Numbered from the stretch's first letter, positions 1 to 6,606 are shown. The stretch: 10,012 nt of DNA from Bacillota bacterium (GCA_021821235.1 JAKACS010000066.1:1-10012), one strand, 5' to 3'. Made by a program: numbers and translations. Notes: generated by a model from the sequence alone, not told the origin.

Positions 1-230
1 ACAAAGACGTTAAAAATCTTGGTTTGCGTGAATGGGAATGCCCAAAATGCCATACCTATCATGAAAATCGAGATATTAACGCAAGTATCAATCTTAAAAA
101 CGAAGCGTTAAGACTTCTAACCGTTGGTGCGACGGGGCTAGCCTGCTCATAAACTGAGGGATACCTCGGTGTTCGCAGGAATCTCCCCCTTCAATCAGAC
201 CGCAAGGTTGATAAGGGGTGAGTAGTTCAA
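1..230 (+). mobile_element. Right end of an IS200/IS605-type insertion element
   Basis: The tnpB tail is followed by 78 bp of subterminal hairpins ending in GTAGTTCAA. In this superfamily the ends are not inverted repeats but imperfect hairpins recognised as single strands by the Y1 transposase, and the right cleavage site in the IS608 group is TCAA; TCAA at 227-230 is therefore taken as the exact right junction. No target-site duplication is expected. The left end, its hairpin and the target tetranucleotide lie outside the window. Confidence 0.75.
3..152 (+). CDS. tnpB: TnpB (IS200/IS605 family RNA-guided nuclease), C-terminal end only
   Basis: The first 49 readable codons end at TAA 150-152; the rest of the gene lies upstream of the window. 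The visible tail has CPKC (residues 13-16 of the fragment), the second CxxC of the OrfB/TnpB zinc ribbon, followed by H-x-NRDINAS and [10 protein letters not shown]. In this family the D of the RDxNAS stretch is the third RuvC catalytic aspartate, so the active-site end is intact. TnpB proteins use an RNA made from the element's own right end to cut matching DNA, favouring retention of the element after TnpA-driven excision. The stop codon lies within the structured right end, as usual for the family. Whether the remainder is full length, and whether a tnpA accompanies it, cannot be seen here. A tail of the related IS1341-type (tnpB only) element would look the same. Confidence 0.9.
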   Translation, partial: KDVKNLGLREWECPKCHTYHENRDINASINLKNEALRLLTVGATGLACS

Positions 231-250
231 TTACTTCAGTTCCGATAGTA
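100..250 (+). ncRNA. Probable omega (reRNA) guide RNA of TnpB: scaffold to 230, guide from 231
   Basis: In TnpB systems the guide RNA overlaps the 3' end of tnpB, runs to the transposon right end, and carries the adjacent host DNA as guide. The expected structure is visible here. CCTGC (142-146) pairs with GCAGG (175-179), enclosing a hairpin ACTGAGG/CCTCGGT (153-159 with 164-170, loop GATA, one G-U pair). A second stem follows: CCCCTT (186-191) with AAGGGG (213-218), continuing as ATCA and ACC (194-201, one bulged G) against GGTTGAT (206-212) around a GCAA tetraloop. The scaffold should end at TTCAA 226-230, leaving TTACTTCAGTTCCGATAGTA (231-250) as a natural 20-nt guide. The 5' boundary given is a guess. 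The structure is read from sequence; the RNA's existence is inferred from the family. Confidence 0.7.
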
Positions 251-326
251 TGTAAAGATCTGTTTACTCTCCTTGTGGTTATACAAAAAGAAGAAGTAAT
301 TTATGAAGCAAATATTGTTGCTATAT

Positions 327-342
327 TTTACTGACCAGTAAA
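327..342. repeat. Small perfect palindrome TTTACTG-AC-CAGTAAA
   Basis: This is a 7-bp perfect inverted repeat with a 2-bp centre in the 170-bp gene-free gap between the insertion element and the terminator of the sugar operon. The size and symmetry suit a dimeric repressor operator (TetR-like, for example), but no gene starts next to it. It may be an operator orphaned when the element inserted, or chance in AT-rich DNA. The rest of 251-403 shows no gene, only a 12-codon open stretch from ATG 303. Confidence 0.3.
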
Positions 343-385
343 GCGAGTAGACCAAATTATACATTTCCAGGGGCACAGTTTTTGA

Positions 386-427
386 AGCCTTTTTAAAAAA
401 TAATGCGACCCCTCAGAAAGGGTCGCA
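386..427 (-). terminator. Rho-independent terminator of the sugar operon
   Basis: TGCGACCC (404-411) and GGGTCGCA (420-427) form an 8-bp GC-rich stem with an 8-nt loop. Read on the minus strand it is followed by TTATTTTTTAAAAA, a U-rich tail, and it lies 13 bp after the GH32 stop codon. On the plus strand a T-run (436-441) follows about 8 nt after the stem, so it may also stop plus-strand transcripts coming from the insertion element. Confidence 0.85.
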
Positions 428-439
428 ATCACTCATTTT

Positions 440-1882
440 TTAAGCGCGGAATGTTTCGTAACGAACCTCCTTAAGAGTTGTTCCGCTGCCTGTAATCGAA
501 AGGTTTGTTCCTTTGTTTTGGTCATAAGCGGTGAAGCTTACGACTTTTTCTCCTGAATTAACAAATAGTTCAAAGGAATGAAGGTCGAGATAAAAATCCA
601 GCGTTTTTTCGTCATTTGAATTTCCAAAGCAATTTTCGAGAACAATCGGTTCTTTGCTGCCATAGTCGGATTGGATGAGAAGTTGGTTATTTTTTGCATC
701 AATTTCAACGCGTGTTGATTTCGTCTCATTTTTGTTCAGTTCGATGGTAAACTTCCCGGTGTTTTCCCCTAGAGCAATCTTTAAATAACCTGCCGCCTGT
801 CCGGTAATATCTAGTTTGTCCTGCAGCTCAACGTTTTCATATAGTGCCGACACAGAGAAATAGTTCTTGTGGTTGATAAATGGCTGCTGCAGCAAATCTC
901 CATTTTTAACTAGTAACTGGCGGGGGATAGACATCATGCCATTAAAACCATATTCTCTCGGCGGCACTGTTTCGTGCCAACGGTGCATCCAGCCGATTAA
1001 TAAACGTTCGCCATTTTCACCCTCTGTTGATTGCGGGGCATAAAAAGTTTGACCATCGTCAAGCAACCCCTTTTTCTCGGAAATGAACTTTCCTTGATCG
1101 AAATCCATCTGCCCGATTACGTAGGCTGTTTTATTTTTTACCTGACCGCTAAACTCAGGGTCGCAGGGCATTTCTGAAAATACGAGTACATCATTATCAC
1201 TGATCCTAAACAAATCGGGACATTCCAGTAACGTATTTTCATTAAATTTCGTCTGATAGATGGATGAATGGAACGACCAATTTACTAAATCGTCTGACTT
1301 AAACATAATAATTTCACCGCGGCGTTTCGTGTTCCTTACCGCTAACACGCAATAGTAAATTCCATTTACCTCTAGCACCTTCGGGTCTCGGAAATCACAA
1401 ATCAGATATCCTTCCGGCAATTGTTTTTCTCCGATAACTGGATTTAAGGGATATTTTTCAAAGTGTACCCCATCCTTTGAATAGGCAACACATTGGCGCT
1501 GAATAATTTCCGACTCATCACGATCACATCCGATGTTCGGGTCGATGTGGCCAGTGTAGATAAGATATAATTTCCCATCCTTTTCAATCGAGCTTCCAGA
1601 AAAACATCCGTGTGTATCATAGGCTTTATCGTTTGCCAATGCGACAGGGAGGTATTCCCATTTCACAAAATCTTTCGTTTTAGCATGCCCCCAATGAATC
1701 TCATTCCAGACGACATCATATGGATTATATTGATAGAATAAGTGATATTCCCCTTTATAAAAAATGAAGCCGTTTGGATCGTTCATCCAGCCTATTTCCG
1801 GTGAGAAGTGGTAATAGGGTCTGCTTGTGACTTTATCTTTATTTTGCTTTATATACTCGTCAGCTCGCTGTAATCGATTCAT
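440..1882 (-). CDS. GH32 beta-fructosidase (sucrose / fructo-oligosaccharide hydrolase)
   Basis: This 480-residue cytoplasmic glycoside hydrolase family 32 enzyme releases fructose from beta-fructosides. All three GH32 signatures are present: WMNDPNG at 32-38 with nucleophile D35, FRDP at 164-167 (transition-state aspartate D166), and ECPD at 220-223 with acid/base E220. The five-bladed propeller fills roughly residues 25-330 and the C-terminal beta-sandwich the rest. No signal peptide or membrane segment is seen, so the substrate must be imported first. Length and motifs match SacA/ScrB sucrose-6-phosphate hydrolases. The neighbours, however, are an ABC importer rather than a PTS permease, so the natural substrate is probably unphosphorylated sucrose or short fructo-oligosaccharides, as for BfrA of lactobacilli. 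It is the last gene of the operon, starting 12 bp after the second permease with AGAGAGG six bases before ATG 1882. Family certain; exact substrate inferred. Confidence 0.93.
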   Translation of the reverse strand: MNRLQRADEYIKQNKDKVTSRPYYHFSPEIGWMNDPNGFIFYKGEYHLFYQYNPYDVVWNEIHWGHAKTKDFVKWEYLPVALANDKAYDTHGCFSGSSIEKDGKLYLIYTGHIDPNIGCDRDESEIIQRQCVAYSKDGVHFEKYPLNPVIGEKQLPEGYLICDFRDPKVLEVNGIYYCVLAVRNTKRRGEIIMFKSDDLVNWSFHSSIYQTKFNENTLLECPDLFRISDNDVLVFSEMPCDPEFSGQVKNKTAYVIGQMDFDQGKFISEKKGLLDDGQTFYAPQSTEGENGERLLIGWMHRWHETVPPREYGFNGMMSIPRQLLVKNGDLLQQPFINHKNYFSVSALYENVELQDKLDITGQAAGYLKIALGENTGKFTIELNKNETKSTRVEIDAKNNQLLIQSDYGSKEPIVLENCFGNSNDEKTLDFYLDLHSFELFVNSGEKVVSFTAYDQNKGTNLSITGSGTTLKEVRYETFRA

Positions 1883-1894
1883 CTTACACCTCTC

Positions 1895-2728
1895 TTATTT
1901 AATTCCACTTTGCATCGAACCTTCGACAATGTATTTTTGGAAGAGAATATATAGTATAACAATTGGAATGGTTACAATGGTTAATGCTGCCATAATGTTG
2001 CTTGTGAAAATATTATATTTATCACTGAAGATTGCGTTCAGTGCTACTTGGATTGGCATCAGGTTCGAATCTGATAATGCCATAACCGGCCATAAAAAGT
2101 CATTCCATGAGGACAGGAAGGTCAATATTCCAACTGTGATGTACATATTGAGACTCGAAGGAATGACGATTCGAAAGAAACAACCAAGTTCACTTAAACC
2201 ATCGATCTTTCCTGATTCAATTAATTCGCCAGGGAAGGAAAGGAAGTACTGTCTAAACAAGAAAATATTCATTACATTTACAATAAACGGAAGTAGGTAA
2301 CCTGCAATTGTATTGATTAAGCCCATTTCGTTTACCACTAGGTACAAAGGGAGAATGGTGGCTTCAATTGGGACAATCATCAACGCGATAATAAAAATGA
2401 GAATGCCATCTTTAAATGGGAACTTAAATCTAGCCAATGCATATCCTGCCAGCGAGTTAATTGTTAACCCGAAGACAACTGTGAGGGATGCATAAAGCAA
2501 ACTGTTTCCAAGGTTTTTAAAAATATTGTAAAACCCTAATAATTCCTTATAAGATTTCAAAGACAGGTCCGAAAATCGCGGGATCACGGCATAAATGCTA
2601 CCTATATCCCTATAGATAACTTCATCCATTTTAAATGAAGAAAGCACCATCCAAACTAGCGGGATCAGAAATTGCAAAGCGATTGTAGAAGCCAGCACAT
2701 AAAATAGCGTTTTCTTTAAAATTTTCAC
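1895..2728 (-). CDS. Sugar ABC transporter permease, MalG/MsmG type
   Basis: This 277-residue inner-membrane subunit belongs to a CUT1-family carbohydrate ABC importer. About six hydrophobic helices are visible (roughly 8-30, 74-96, 108-132, 140-160, 193-214, 244-264). The cytoplasmic EAA loop that docks the ATPase reads ESGKIDG (171-177) followed by FFRIVIP (184-190), a variant of the usual EAAxxDGA...I-LP. The start is GTG at 2728, overlapping the stop of the upstream permease as GTGA (4 bp), with GGAGGAGG a few bases upstream; this is typical translational coupling of partner permeases. It pairs with the MalF-type subunit encoded just upstream and receives substrate from the lipoprotein at the head of the operon. 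The C-terminal SMQSGIK is like the G-x-K end common in MalG-type subunits. Confidence 0.93.
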   Translation of the reverse strand: MKILKKTLFYVLASTIALQFLIPLVWMVLSSFKMDEVIYRDIGSIYAVIPRFSDLSLKSYKELLGFYNIFKNLGNSLLYASLTVVFGLTINSLAGYALARFKFPFKDGILIFIIALMIVPIEATILPLYLVVNEMGLINTIAGYLLPFIVNVMNIFLFRQYFLSFPGELIESGKIDGLSELGCFFRIVIPSSLNMYITVGILTFLSSWNDFLWPVMALSDSNLMPIQVALNAIFSDKYNIFTSNIMAALTIVTIPIVILYILFQKYIVEGSMQSGIK

Positions 2729-3660
2729 GCTGCCTCCTCCTCTCTGAAGAGCTTTTTAATAACCATGGAAACGATGATTAAAAATAAGGTGAACATGATC
2801 GTGACAGCACTGGCATATCCAACGTTTCGGTGGCGGAATCCGTATTCGTAAATGTATTGCAAAATCGTAATAGTTGAATAATCCGGACCTCCACCAGTCA
2901 TTACCATTGGCTGAACAATTAGCTTAAAGGCTTGAATGGTTGTGGTAATCACCAAAAACATCGTAATTGGTTTTAATGATGGAATGGTAATGTATAAGAA
3001 TTTTTGCAGGACATTTGCTCCATCAATTTCTGCTGCTTCATAAATCTGGTTGTCAATGTTCTTTAAACCTGCTAAAAAAATCATCATCTGGTAGCCCATG
3101 CCTGACCATGCCGATATCACCACAATAGAGTACATCGCTTGGGAAGAACTTGAAAGGAATGGCTGTTTTGAAATTCCGATATTTGCTAAAACCTCATTGA
3201 TTAGTCCTGATGTTGGATTTAACATAATTGTCCAGAGAATAGAGATGACGACTAATGAAAGAACGGCAGGTGAAAAATAAGCGGTACGAAAAAAGCCGAC
3301 TCCTTTAATTTTTTTATTGACGATCAAGGCCAAACCGAGTGCCATAGATAGCTGCAAGGGAACAACCAGGACAACAAATTTAATGGTGTTAAGAAAACTT
3401 TGCCTTAATACCTCATCCGTCAGCATCCGTTTAAAATTTTCCAAACCAGTAAAATGTTTATCATTAGGCTTTAACAAATAATAATCGGTAAAGCCATATG
3501 TAAATGCATAGATAATTGGAAGTACAATGAAAAGAGTCGCGAGCACCAATGCTGGTGTCAAAAAACCATAGGCAGAAACGACTTCACCTTTTTTATAATG
3601 ATTGCTTTCCTGAAAGTGTACCGTTGTATTTCTTACTTGCACGAACTGGCTTATTTTCAT
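2725..3660 (-). CDS. Sugar ABC transporter permease, MalF/UgpA/MsmF type
   Basis: This is a 311-residue membrane subunit of the same importer. An N-terminal cytoplasmic stretch of about 28 residues is followed by six predicted helices (about 30-53, 90-113, 126-147, 174-197, 230-250, 282-302). The EAA loop is textbook: EAAEIDGAN at 208-216 and then ITIPSLKP at 224-231. GGGPD (257-261) is the conserved motif of this subfamily after helix 5. The start ATG 3660 is preceded by AAGGGA at about 9-10 bases. A stable hairpin lies immediately upstream, between this gene and the binding-protein gene, and probably lowers its expression relative to the binding protein. The substrate cannot be read from the permease alone; context says fructosides. 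Confidence 0.93.
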   Translation of the reverse strand: MKISQFVQVRNTTVHFQESNHYKKGEVVSAYGFLTPALVLATLFIVLPIIYAFTYGFTDYYLLKPNDKHFTGLENFKRMLTDEVLRQSFLNTIKFVVLVVPLQLSMALGLALIVNKKIKGVGFFRTAYFSPAVLSLVVISILWTIMLNPTSGLINEVLANIGISKQPFLSSSSQAMYSIVVISAWSGMGYQMMIFLAGLKNIDNQIYEAAEIDGANVLQKFLYITIPSLKPITMFLVITTTIQAFKLIVQPMVMTGGGPDYSTITILQYIYEYGFRHRNVGYASAVTIMFTLFLIIVSMVIKKLFREEEAA

Positions 3661-3680
3661 GTTTTCACATCCCTTCTATT

Positions 3681-3714
3681 AAAAAGAGGCGAGGTCAGAT
3701 CCCCACCTCTTTTT
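3681..3714 (-). terminator. Intra-operon hairpin (partial terminator / mRNA stabiliser) after the binding-protein gene
   Basis: The arms AAAAAGAGGCGAGG (3681-3694) and CCCCACCTCTTTTT (3701-3714) form a 14-bp stem with two G-U pairs and a 6-nt loop. On the transcribed minus strand the 3' arm ends in five U's, and the hairpin starts nine bases after the binding-protein stop codon. This has the form of a rho-independent terminator placed inside an operon. Such elements downstream of sugar-binding-protein genes let the binding protein be made in excess over the permeases (compare malE-malF). Confidence 0.75.
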
Positions 3715-3722
3715 CTCAGAAA

Positions 3723-5108
3723 CTACTTCCGATATTTCTCAAATTCTTGGTCGATTTTTTTGGAAGCGTCATCAAGATATTTCTTGATCGTCGCAGAATC
3801 TGTTGTTTTGTTTTGAGCAATTTTTAAAAGCACATCTTTTGCAAATGTTTCAGAAAGGTATGGATATCCTGGTGATACGGGACGTGCCTTGTTGGTGTTT
3901 TCAACTTGATACTTTAATACTTTCCATGCCTCATTGTGGTAAGGGTTGTTTGTATTTGTTTCGATTTCAGAAATAGAATTGATTCTGGTTGGAATTGAAC
4001 CGTTTTTTTGATAGTACTCTTTAGCTGCTTCATCGTTGGTTAACCATTCCATTACATCAACTATTTGCTTAATGCGCTTTTTGTCTTTTTCTGAACCATT
4101 GCGGACAAATGCCCAGCTTCCGGATGGAGTGTACAAGCCATTGAAATCTTTGCTCATTTTTGGATAACGAAGGGTTCTAAACTTCAAGCCAGGATAGTTG
4201 TTAGTTAATTCATTTACATACCAGAAACCACTTACAGATAAAGCTGTTTTTCCAGAATGGAAGGCTTTTTCCGATTCAGTTGCAGACGCAAGTGCAGGGT
4301 CTTTAAATAACTCAGCAAATTTTGTTAAAGCTTCTGCTGATTTGTTACTATTTAATACCCCGTCAACTGTTACACCATCTTTATCTACAATATTGGCGCC
4401 ATTTCCCCAAAGTAGAGGGGTGAAATAGTACGTACCTGTTTCATATGCGCCAGCAGGAATGTCCGTTAATAAAGTGCTTACAGCTAGTTCATAATTTTTG
4501 AATGCCGGGTTGCTTGAAGTTTTTGCAAATGTATCAATTTTTCTAGCAAGTGTTACAAAATCCTCCCAAGTCCAGTCTTGGTCTGATCCTGGAATCAATG
4601 CTTTAATATCATTAGGCAGCGCGTTAATCATATCTTCGTTATACATGATAGCTACACCGGAGTCAGAGTAGCCCATTCCATAGAATTTTCCATCTACAGT
4701 ACCTTGATCAATAATCGCCTTTGTAAATCCTTTTTTAAATCCATCGCTTAAGTACGGATCCAGCTCACCAATAACGCCAGAATCTGCATAAGCGGCAATA
4801 TCTGGCCCGTCAAGGGTGAAAATATCAGGCATATTGTTTGCAGTGATAGCGGCGTTCAATTTATCGATATAACCGGATCCGGCTCCCGCACGCGTAATAT
4901 TTTGAATTTCTACTTTTGGTCCATCTGGATGTTTTTCATTGTATGTCTTTACTCGATCTGCAAACATTTTCCCCTCTGGAGTATCAGCCGAAGCTTGTGT
5001 CCAAATAACGATTTTGTTACTTGCACCACCATTCGCACCTTTAGAACCACATGCCGCTAGGGAAAGGGCAAGTATTAAAGCTGCGATTAACAAGAATAAC
5101 TTTTTCAT
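3723..5108 (-). CDS. Sugar ABC transporter substrate-binding lipoprotein (MsmE/MalE-like)
   Basis: This 461-residue extracellular solute-binding protein of family 1 feeds the two permeases encoded next. It begins with a lipoprotein signal: charged MKK, a hydrophobic core, and lipobox LAAC at residues 17-20, giving lipid-anchored mature Cys20 followed by a Gly/Ser/Asn-rich linker. IVIWTQ and the WTWEDF motif near residue 180 are typical of CUT1 binding proteins, as is the length. It is the first gene of the operon. GGGAGG lies 12 bases before ATG 5108, a rather long spacing. Its promoter region contains a GAATACGTATTC operator, so repression by the divergent LacI-type protein is likely. A terminator-like hairpin follows the stop. 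Ligand inferred from the GH32 partner: sucrose or fructo-oligosaccharides. Confidence 0.93.
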   Translation of the reverse strand: MKKLFLLIAALILALSLAACGSKGANGGASNKIVIWTQASADTPEGKMFADRVKTYNEKHPDGPKVEIQNITRAGAGSGYIDKLNAAITANNMPDIFTLDGPDIAAYADSGVIGELDPYLSDGFKKGFTKAIIDQGTVDGKFYGMGYSDSGVAIMYNEDMINALPNDIKALIPGSDQDWTWEDFVTLARKIDTFAKTSSNPAFKNYELAVSTLLTDIPAGAYETGTYYFTPLLWGNGANIVDKDGVTVDGVLNSNKSAEALTKFAELFKDPALASATESEKAFHSGKTALSVSGFWYVNELTNNYPGLKFRTLRYPKMSKDFNGLYTPSGSWAFVRNGSEKDKKRIKQIVDVMEWLTNDEAAKEYYQKNGSIPTRINSISEIETNTNNPYHNEAWKVLKYQVENTNKARPVSPGYPYLSETFAKDVLLKIAQNKTTDSATIKKYLDDASKKIDQEFEKYRK

Positions 5109-5142
5109 ACTTAACTATAACCTCCCTCGTTTGAATAAGTCT

Positions 5143-5156
5143 TGAATACGTATTCA
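5143..5156. promoter_or_regulatory. Operator 1 of the LacI-family repressor (TGAATACGTATTCA)
   Basis: This perfect 14-bp palindrome has the central CpG that LacI-family hinge helices intercalate. It lies between the presumed sugar-operon promoter and the binding-protein gene, at about +8 to +21 of the inferred transcript, a roadblock position. The 12-bp core recurs at 5296-5307. It also fits the CcpA cre consensus TGWAANCGNTNWCA at 12 of 14 positions, so cross-binding by CcpA is conceivable. Confidence 0.8.
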
Positions 5157-5169
5157 GGCCTGTGCTTTA

Positions 5170-5198
5170 AATTTAATACTTTGCAAATTATCTGTCAA
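5170..5198 (-). promoter_or_regulatory. Probable sigma-A promoter of the sugar operon
   Basis: On the minus strand a perfect -35 TTGACA (5198-5193) is followed after 17 bases by TAAATT (5175-5170), or after 16 by TTAAAT, each 4 of 6 for a -10 box. The start point would be near 5163, just ahead of operator 1. The excellent -35 with a weak -10 leaves the exact -10 uncertain. Confidence 0.6.
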
Positions 5199-5206
5199 TA
5201 GATTTT

Positions 5207-5220
5207 TTTAAGCGTCTACA
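5207..5220 (-). promoter_or_regulatory. Possible CcpA cre site upstream of the sugar promoter
   Basis: The minus-strand sequence TGTAGACGCTTAAA matches the cre consensus TGWAANCGNTNWCA at 12 of 14 positions and sits just upstream of the -35 box. Carbon catabolite control of such operons by CcpA is common in Bacillus, but two mismatches make this only a candidate. Confidence 0.3.
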
Positions 5221-5230
5221 ATCCTATGGT

Positions 5231-5259
5231 TTGCGGTATATGATAAATATAGATAAAAT
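5231..5259 (+). promoter_or_regulatory. Possible promoter of the LacI-family regulator gene
   Basis: TTGCGG (5231-5236, 3 of 6) and TAAAAT (5254-5259, 5 of 6) are 17 bp apart. The start would fall near 5266, about 30 bp ahead of operator 2, which would allow autorepression. The region is very AT-rich, so other -10-like hexamers (TAGAAT at 5283 or 5294) compete. Confidence 0.4.
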
Positions 5260-5295
5260 AGGTATATAGAGAATATGATGAGTAGAATATATTTA

Positions 5296-5307
5296 GAATA
5301 CGTATTC
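5296..5307. promoter_or_regulatory. Operator 2 of the LacI-family repressor (GAATACGTATTC)
   Basis: This is a perfect 12-bp palindrome identical to the core of operator 1, centred 152 bp from it and 26 bp before the regulator's start codon. The position fits autoregulation, and the pair could be bridged by a LacI-type dimer of dimers or bound separately by two dimers. A loose half-site AATACG follows at 5312-5317. Confidence 0.8.
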
Positions 5308-5332
5308 AACAAATACGAGAGGATTTCAACAT

Positions 5333-6325
5333 ATGAAAATAACGATGAAAGAAATTGCAAGACTCGCGAATGTTTCTCAGTCTACCGTATCACGTGTAAT
5401 CAATGGAAACAAAGGTGTGAATGAAGAAGCTGCTAAACGGGTCATTGAAGTCATTGAAAAAGTTGGGTTTATCCCAAATAAGGCTGCGCAGACGCTAAAA
5501 AGAAGCCGGTCGCATATTATTGGTGTGCTTCTTACAGAGACCTACAATCCTTATTTTGTCGAAGTAATCGACAAGCTTGAGTCAGAATCCCGTAAACGCG
5601 GGTACAATATCTTATTGCATGTATCGAATCGAAACCCCATCGTCGAATGGGAAAGTGTCCAAAATTTTATTGCTCGTCAAGTTGACGGAATGATCATTGT
5701 CCCATCTGGAGGATATAATATTGATCGAATCAGCAAGCTATCTATTCCATCCGTAGTGATGACACAAAATTGGGAACCGATCGATAGTGTGGGTCTGGAT
5801 CATATCCAAGCCGGAAAAATGGCAGCTGAAAAATTTATCTTATCGGGTCACAAAACATTCGGCTTCATTGGAACGACTCCCGACGATAAATTTCTTGGTT
5901 TCAGGAGCGGGCTCTACGAAAATGGTTTGGAATTTATAGAAAAAAATTATATTCGGGTGCAGGAGACCTCTACAGACAATTTTTTAATACGCTGCGATAT
6001 CAATGCGTATTTGGAACAAGCAGGGAGGGGCATCGATTTTACATGCGCTTTTGCGGCAAACGATATAATGGCTTTGGAATTCATTCGAGCGGTTGAGGAG
6101 AAAGGTATTAAGGTGCCAGAGGATATTTCGATTATAGGCTTTGACGATACGTATCTTGCTAAAATCATGGGGATTTCGAGTATTAATCAGCCAATTGAAA
6201 AAATGGTTAATACCACGCTCCAACTTCTTTTGGATCGCGTCGAAAATGAAATATCTTCAAAACCCGTACAAATTAAACTAAACCCTACTCTTGTTGAGAG
6301 GGGAAGTTCAAATTTAATGAATTAA
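5333..6325 (+). CDS. LacI-family transcriptional repressor of the fructoside operon
   Basis: This is a 330-residue regulator. The N-terminal helix-turn-helix reads MKEIARLANVSQSTVSRVIN (5-24), with the recognition helix around Q16-R21, then a hinge helix AAQTLKRS (51-58) carrying L55, the residue that in LacI relatives wedges into the central CpG of the operator. Residues about 60-330 form the periplasmic-binding-protein-like effector domain; GFDDTYLA near 270 and the INQP stretch are family hallmarks. ATG 5333 has GAGAGGA about nine bases upstream, so it is preferred over the in-frame ATG at 5345. It is transcribed away from the transporter operon, and both gene starts are flanked by GAATACGTATTC. 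It is most likely a local repressor relieved by the imported sugar or a breakdown product (like MsmR/ScrR). Effector unknown. Confidence 0.93.
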   Translation: MKITMKEIARLANVSQSTVSRVINGNKGVNEEAAKRVIEVIEKVGFIPNKAAQTLKRSRSHIIGVLLTETYNPYFVEVIDKLESESRKRGYNILLHVSNRNPIVEWESVQNFIARQVDGMIIVPSGGYNIDRISKLSIPSVVMTQNWEPIDSVGLDHIQAGKMAAEKFILSGHKTFGFIGTTPDDKFLGFRSGLYENGLEFIEKNYIRVQETSTDNFLIRCDINAYLEQAGRGIDFTCAFAANDIMALEFIRAVEEKGIKVPEDISIIGFDDTYLAKIMGISSINQPIEKMVNTTLQLLLDRVENEISSKPVQIKLNPTLVERGSSNLMN

Positions 6326-6535
6326 TTAACGTTGTGTAATTAAAATTCAAAAAAGGGTACAAGATTGATAGGTTAATTGGGTTTTCAATATTTTATTCGA
6401 GAAAATCGTCGTATTTTAGGAAGATACGAATCATGTGAAGAAGACATCAGCAGGTTGATAACCTCCAGAAGCGGTAGGGAAATAGTAAGGATTTTTTTCT
6501 TTAAAGATAATGAACAAATTTTAATCATTTAACAA
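6326..6535. other. Gap after the regulator: weak AT hairpin and a start-less open stretch
   Basis: TTAATTA (6323-6329) and TAATTAA (6337-6343) could form a weak AT hairpin after the regulator stop, poor as a terminator. From 6377 to the TAA at 6530-6532 one plus-strand frame stays open for 51 codons and encodes a fairly protein-like string with EEDISRL and SGREIVRIFF. It has only a TTG to start from and no ribosome binding site. I do not recognise it; it may be a relic or chance. No stronger signal seen. Confidence 0.35.
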
Positions 6536-6563
6536 TTGTAAGATTTACGAATATTTTTATACT
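6536..6563 (+). promoter_or_regulatory. Probable promoter of the aldo/keto reductase gene
   Basis: TTGTAA (6536-6541, 4 of 6) and TATACT (6558-6563, 5 of 6) are separated by 16 bp. The transcript would start near 6570 with a leader of roughly 37 nt before ATG 6607. No operator-like symmetry seen around it. Confidence 0.5.
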
Positions 6564-6592
6564 TAAAATGAGAGATTAAAAACATTTGGAAA

Positions 6593-6599
6593 GTGAGGT
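6593..6599 (+). promoter_or_regulatory. Ribosome binding site that sets the reductase start
   Basis: GTGAGGT lies eight bases (counting from GAGG) before ATG 6607. The longer frame opening at TTG 6586 has its start upstream of this site and no site of its own, so ATG 6607 is chosen. Confidence 0.75.
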
Positions 6600-6606
6600 C
6601 TTGCAA

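Noticed and set aside
303..341. 12-codon ORF from ATG 303
   Set aside because: Too short, no homology and no clear ribosome binding site at proper distance.
1827..2300. 157-codon open frame on the plus strand across the GH32 start and second permease
   Set aside because: It lies entirely antisense to two clear genes, has no family resemblance and no ribosome binding site; a shadow of the true frames.
5333..6325. CcpA itself
   Set aside because: The recognition helix reads VSQSTVSRV rather than the VSMATVSRV of CcpA, and the gene is divergent from a sugar operon with its own operators, which fits a local repressor.
6377..6532. 51-codon plus-strand open stretch between the regulator and the reductase
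   Set aside because: No ATG or GTG start, no ribosome binding site and no recognised homologue; kept only as a remark on the gap.
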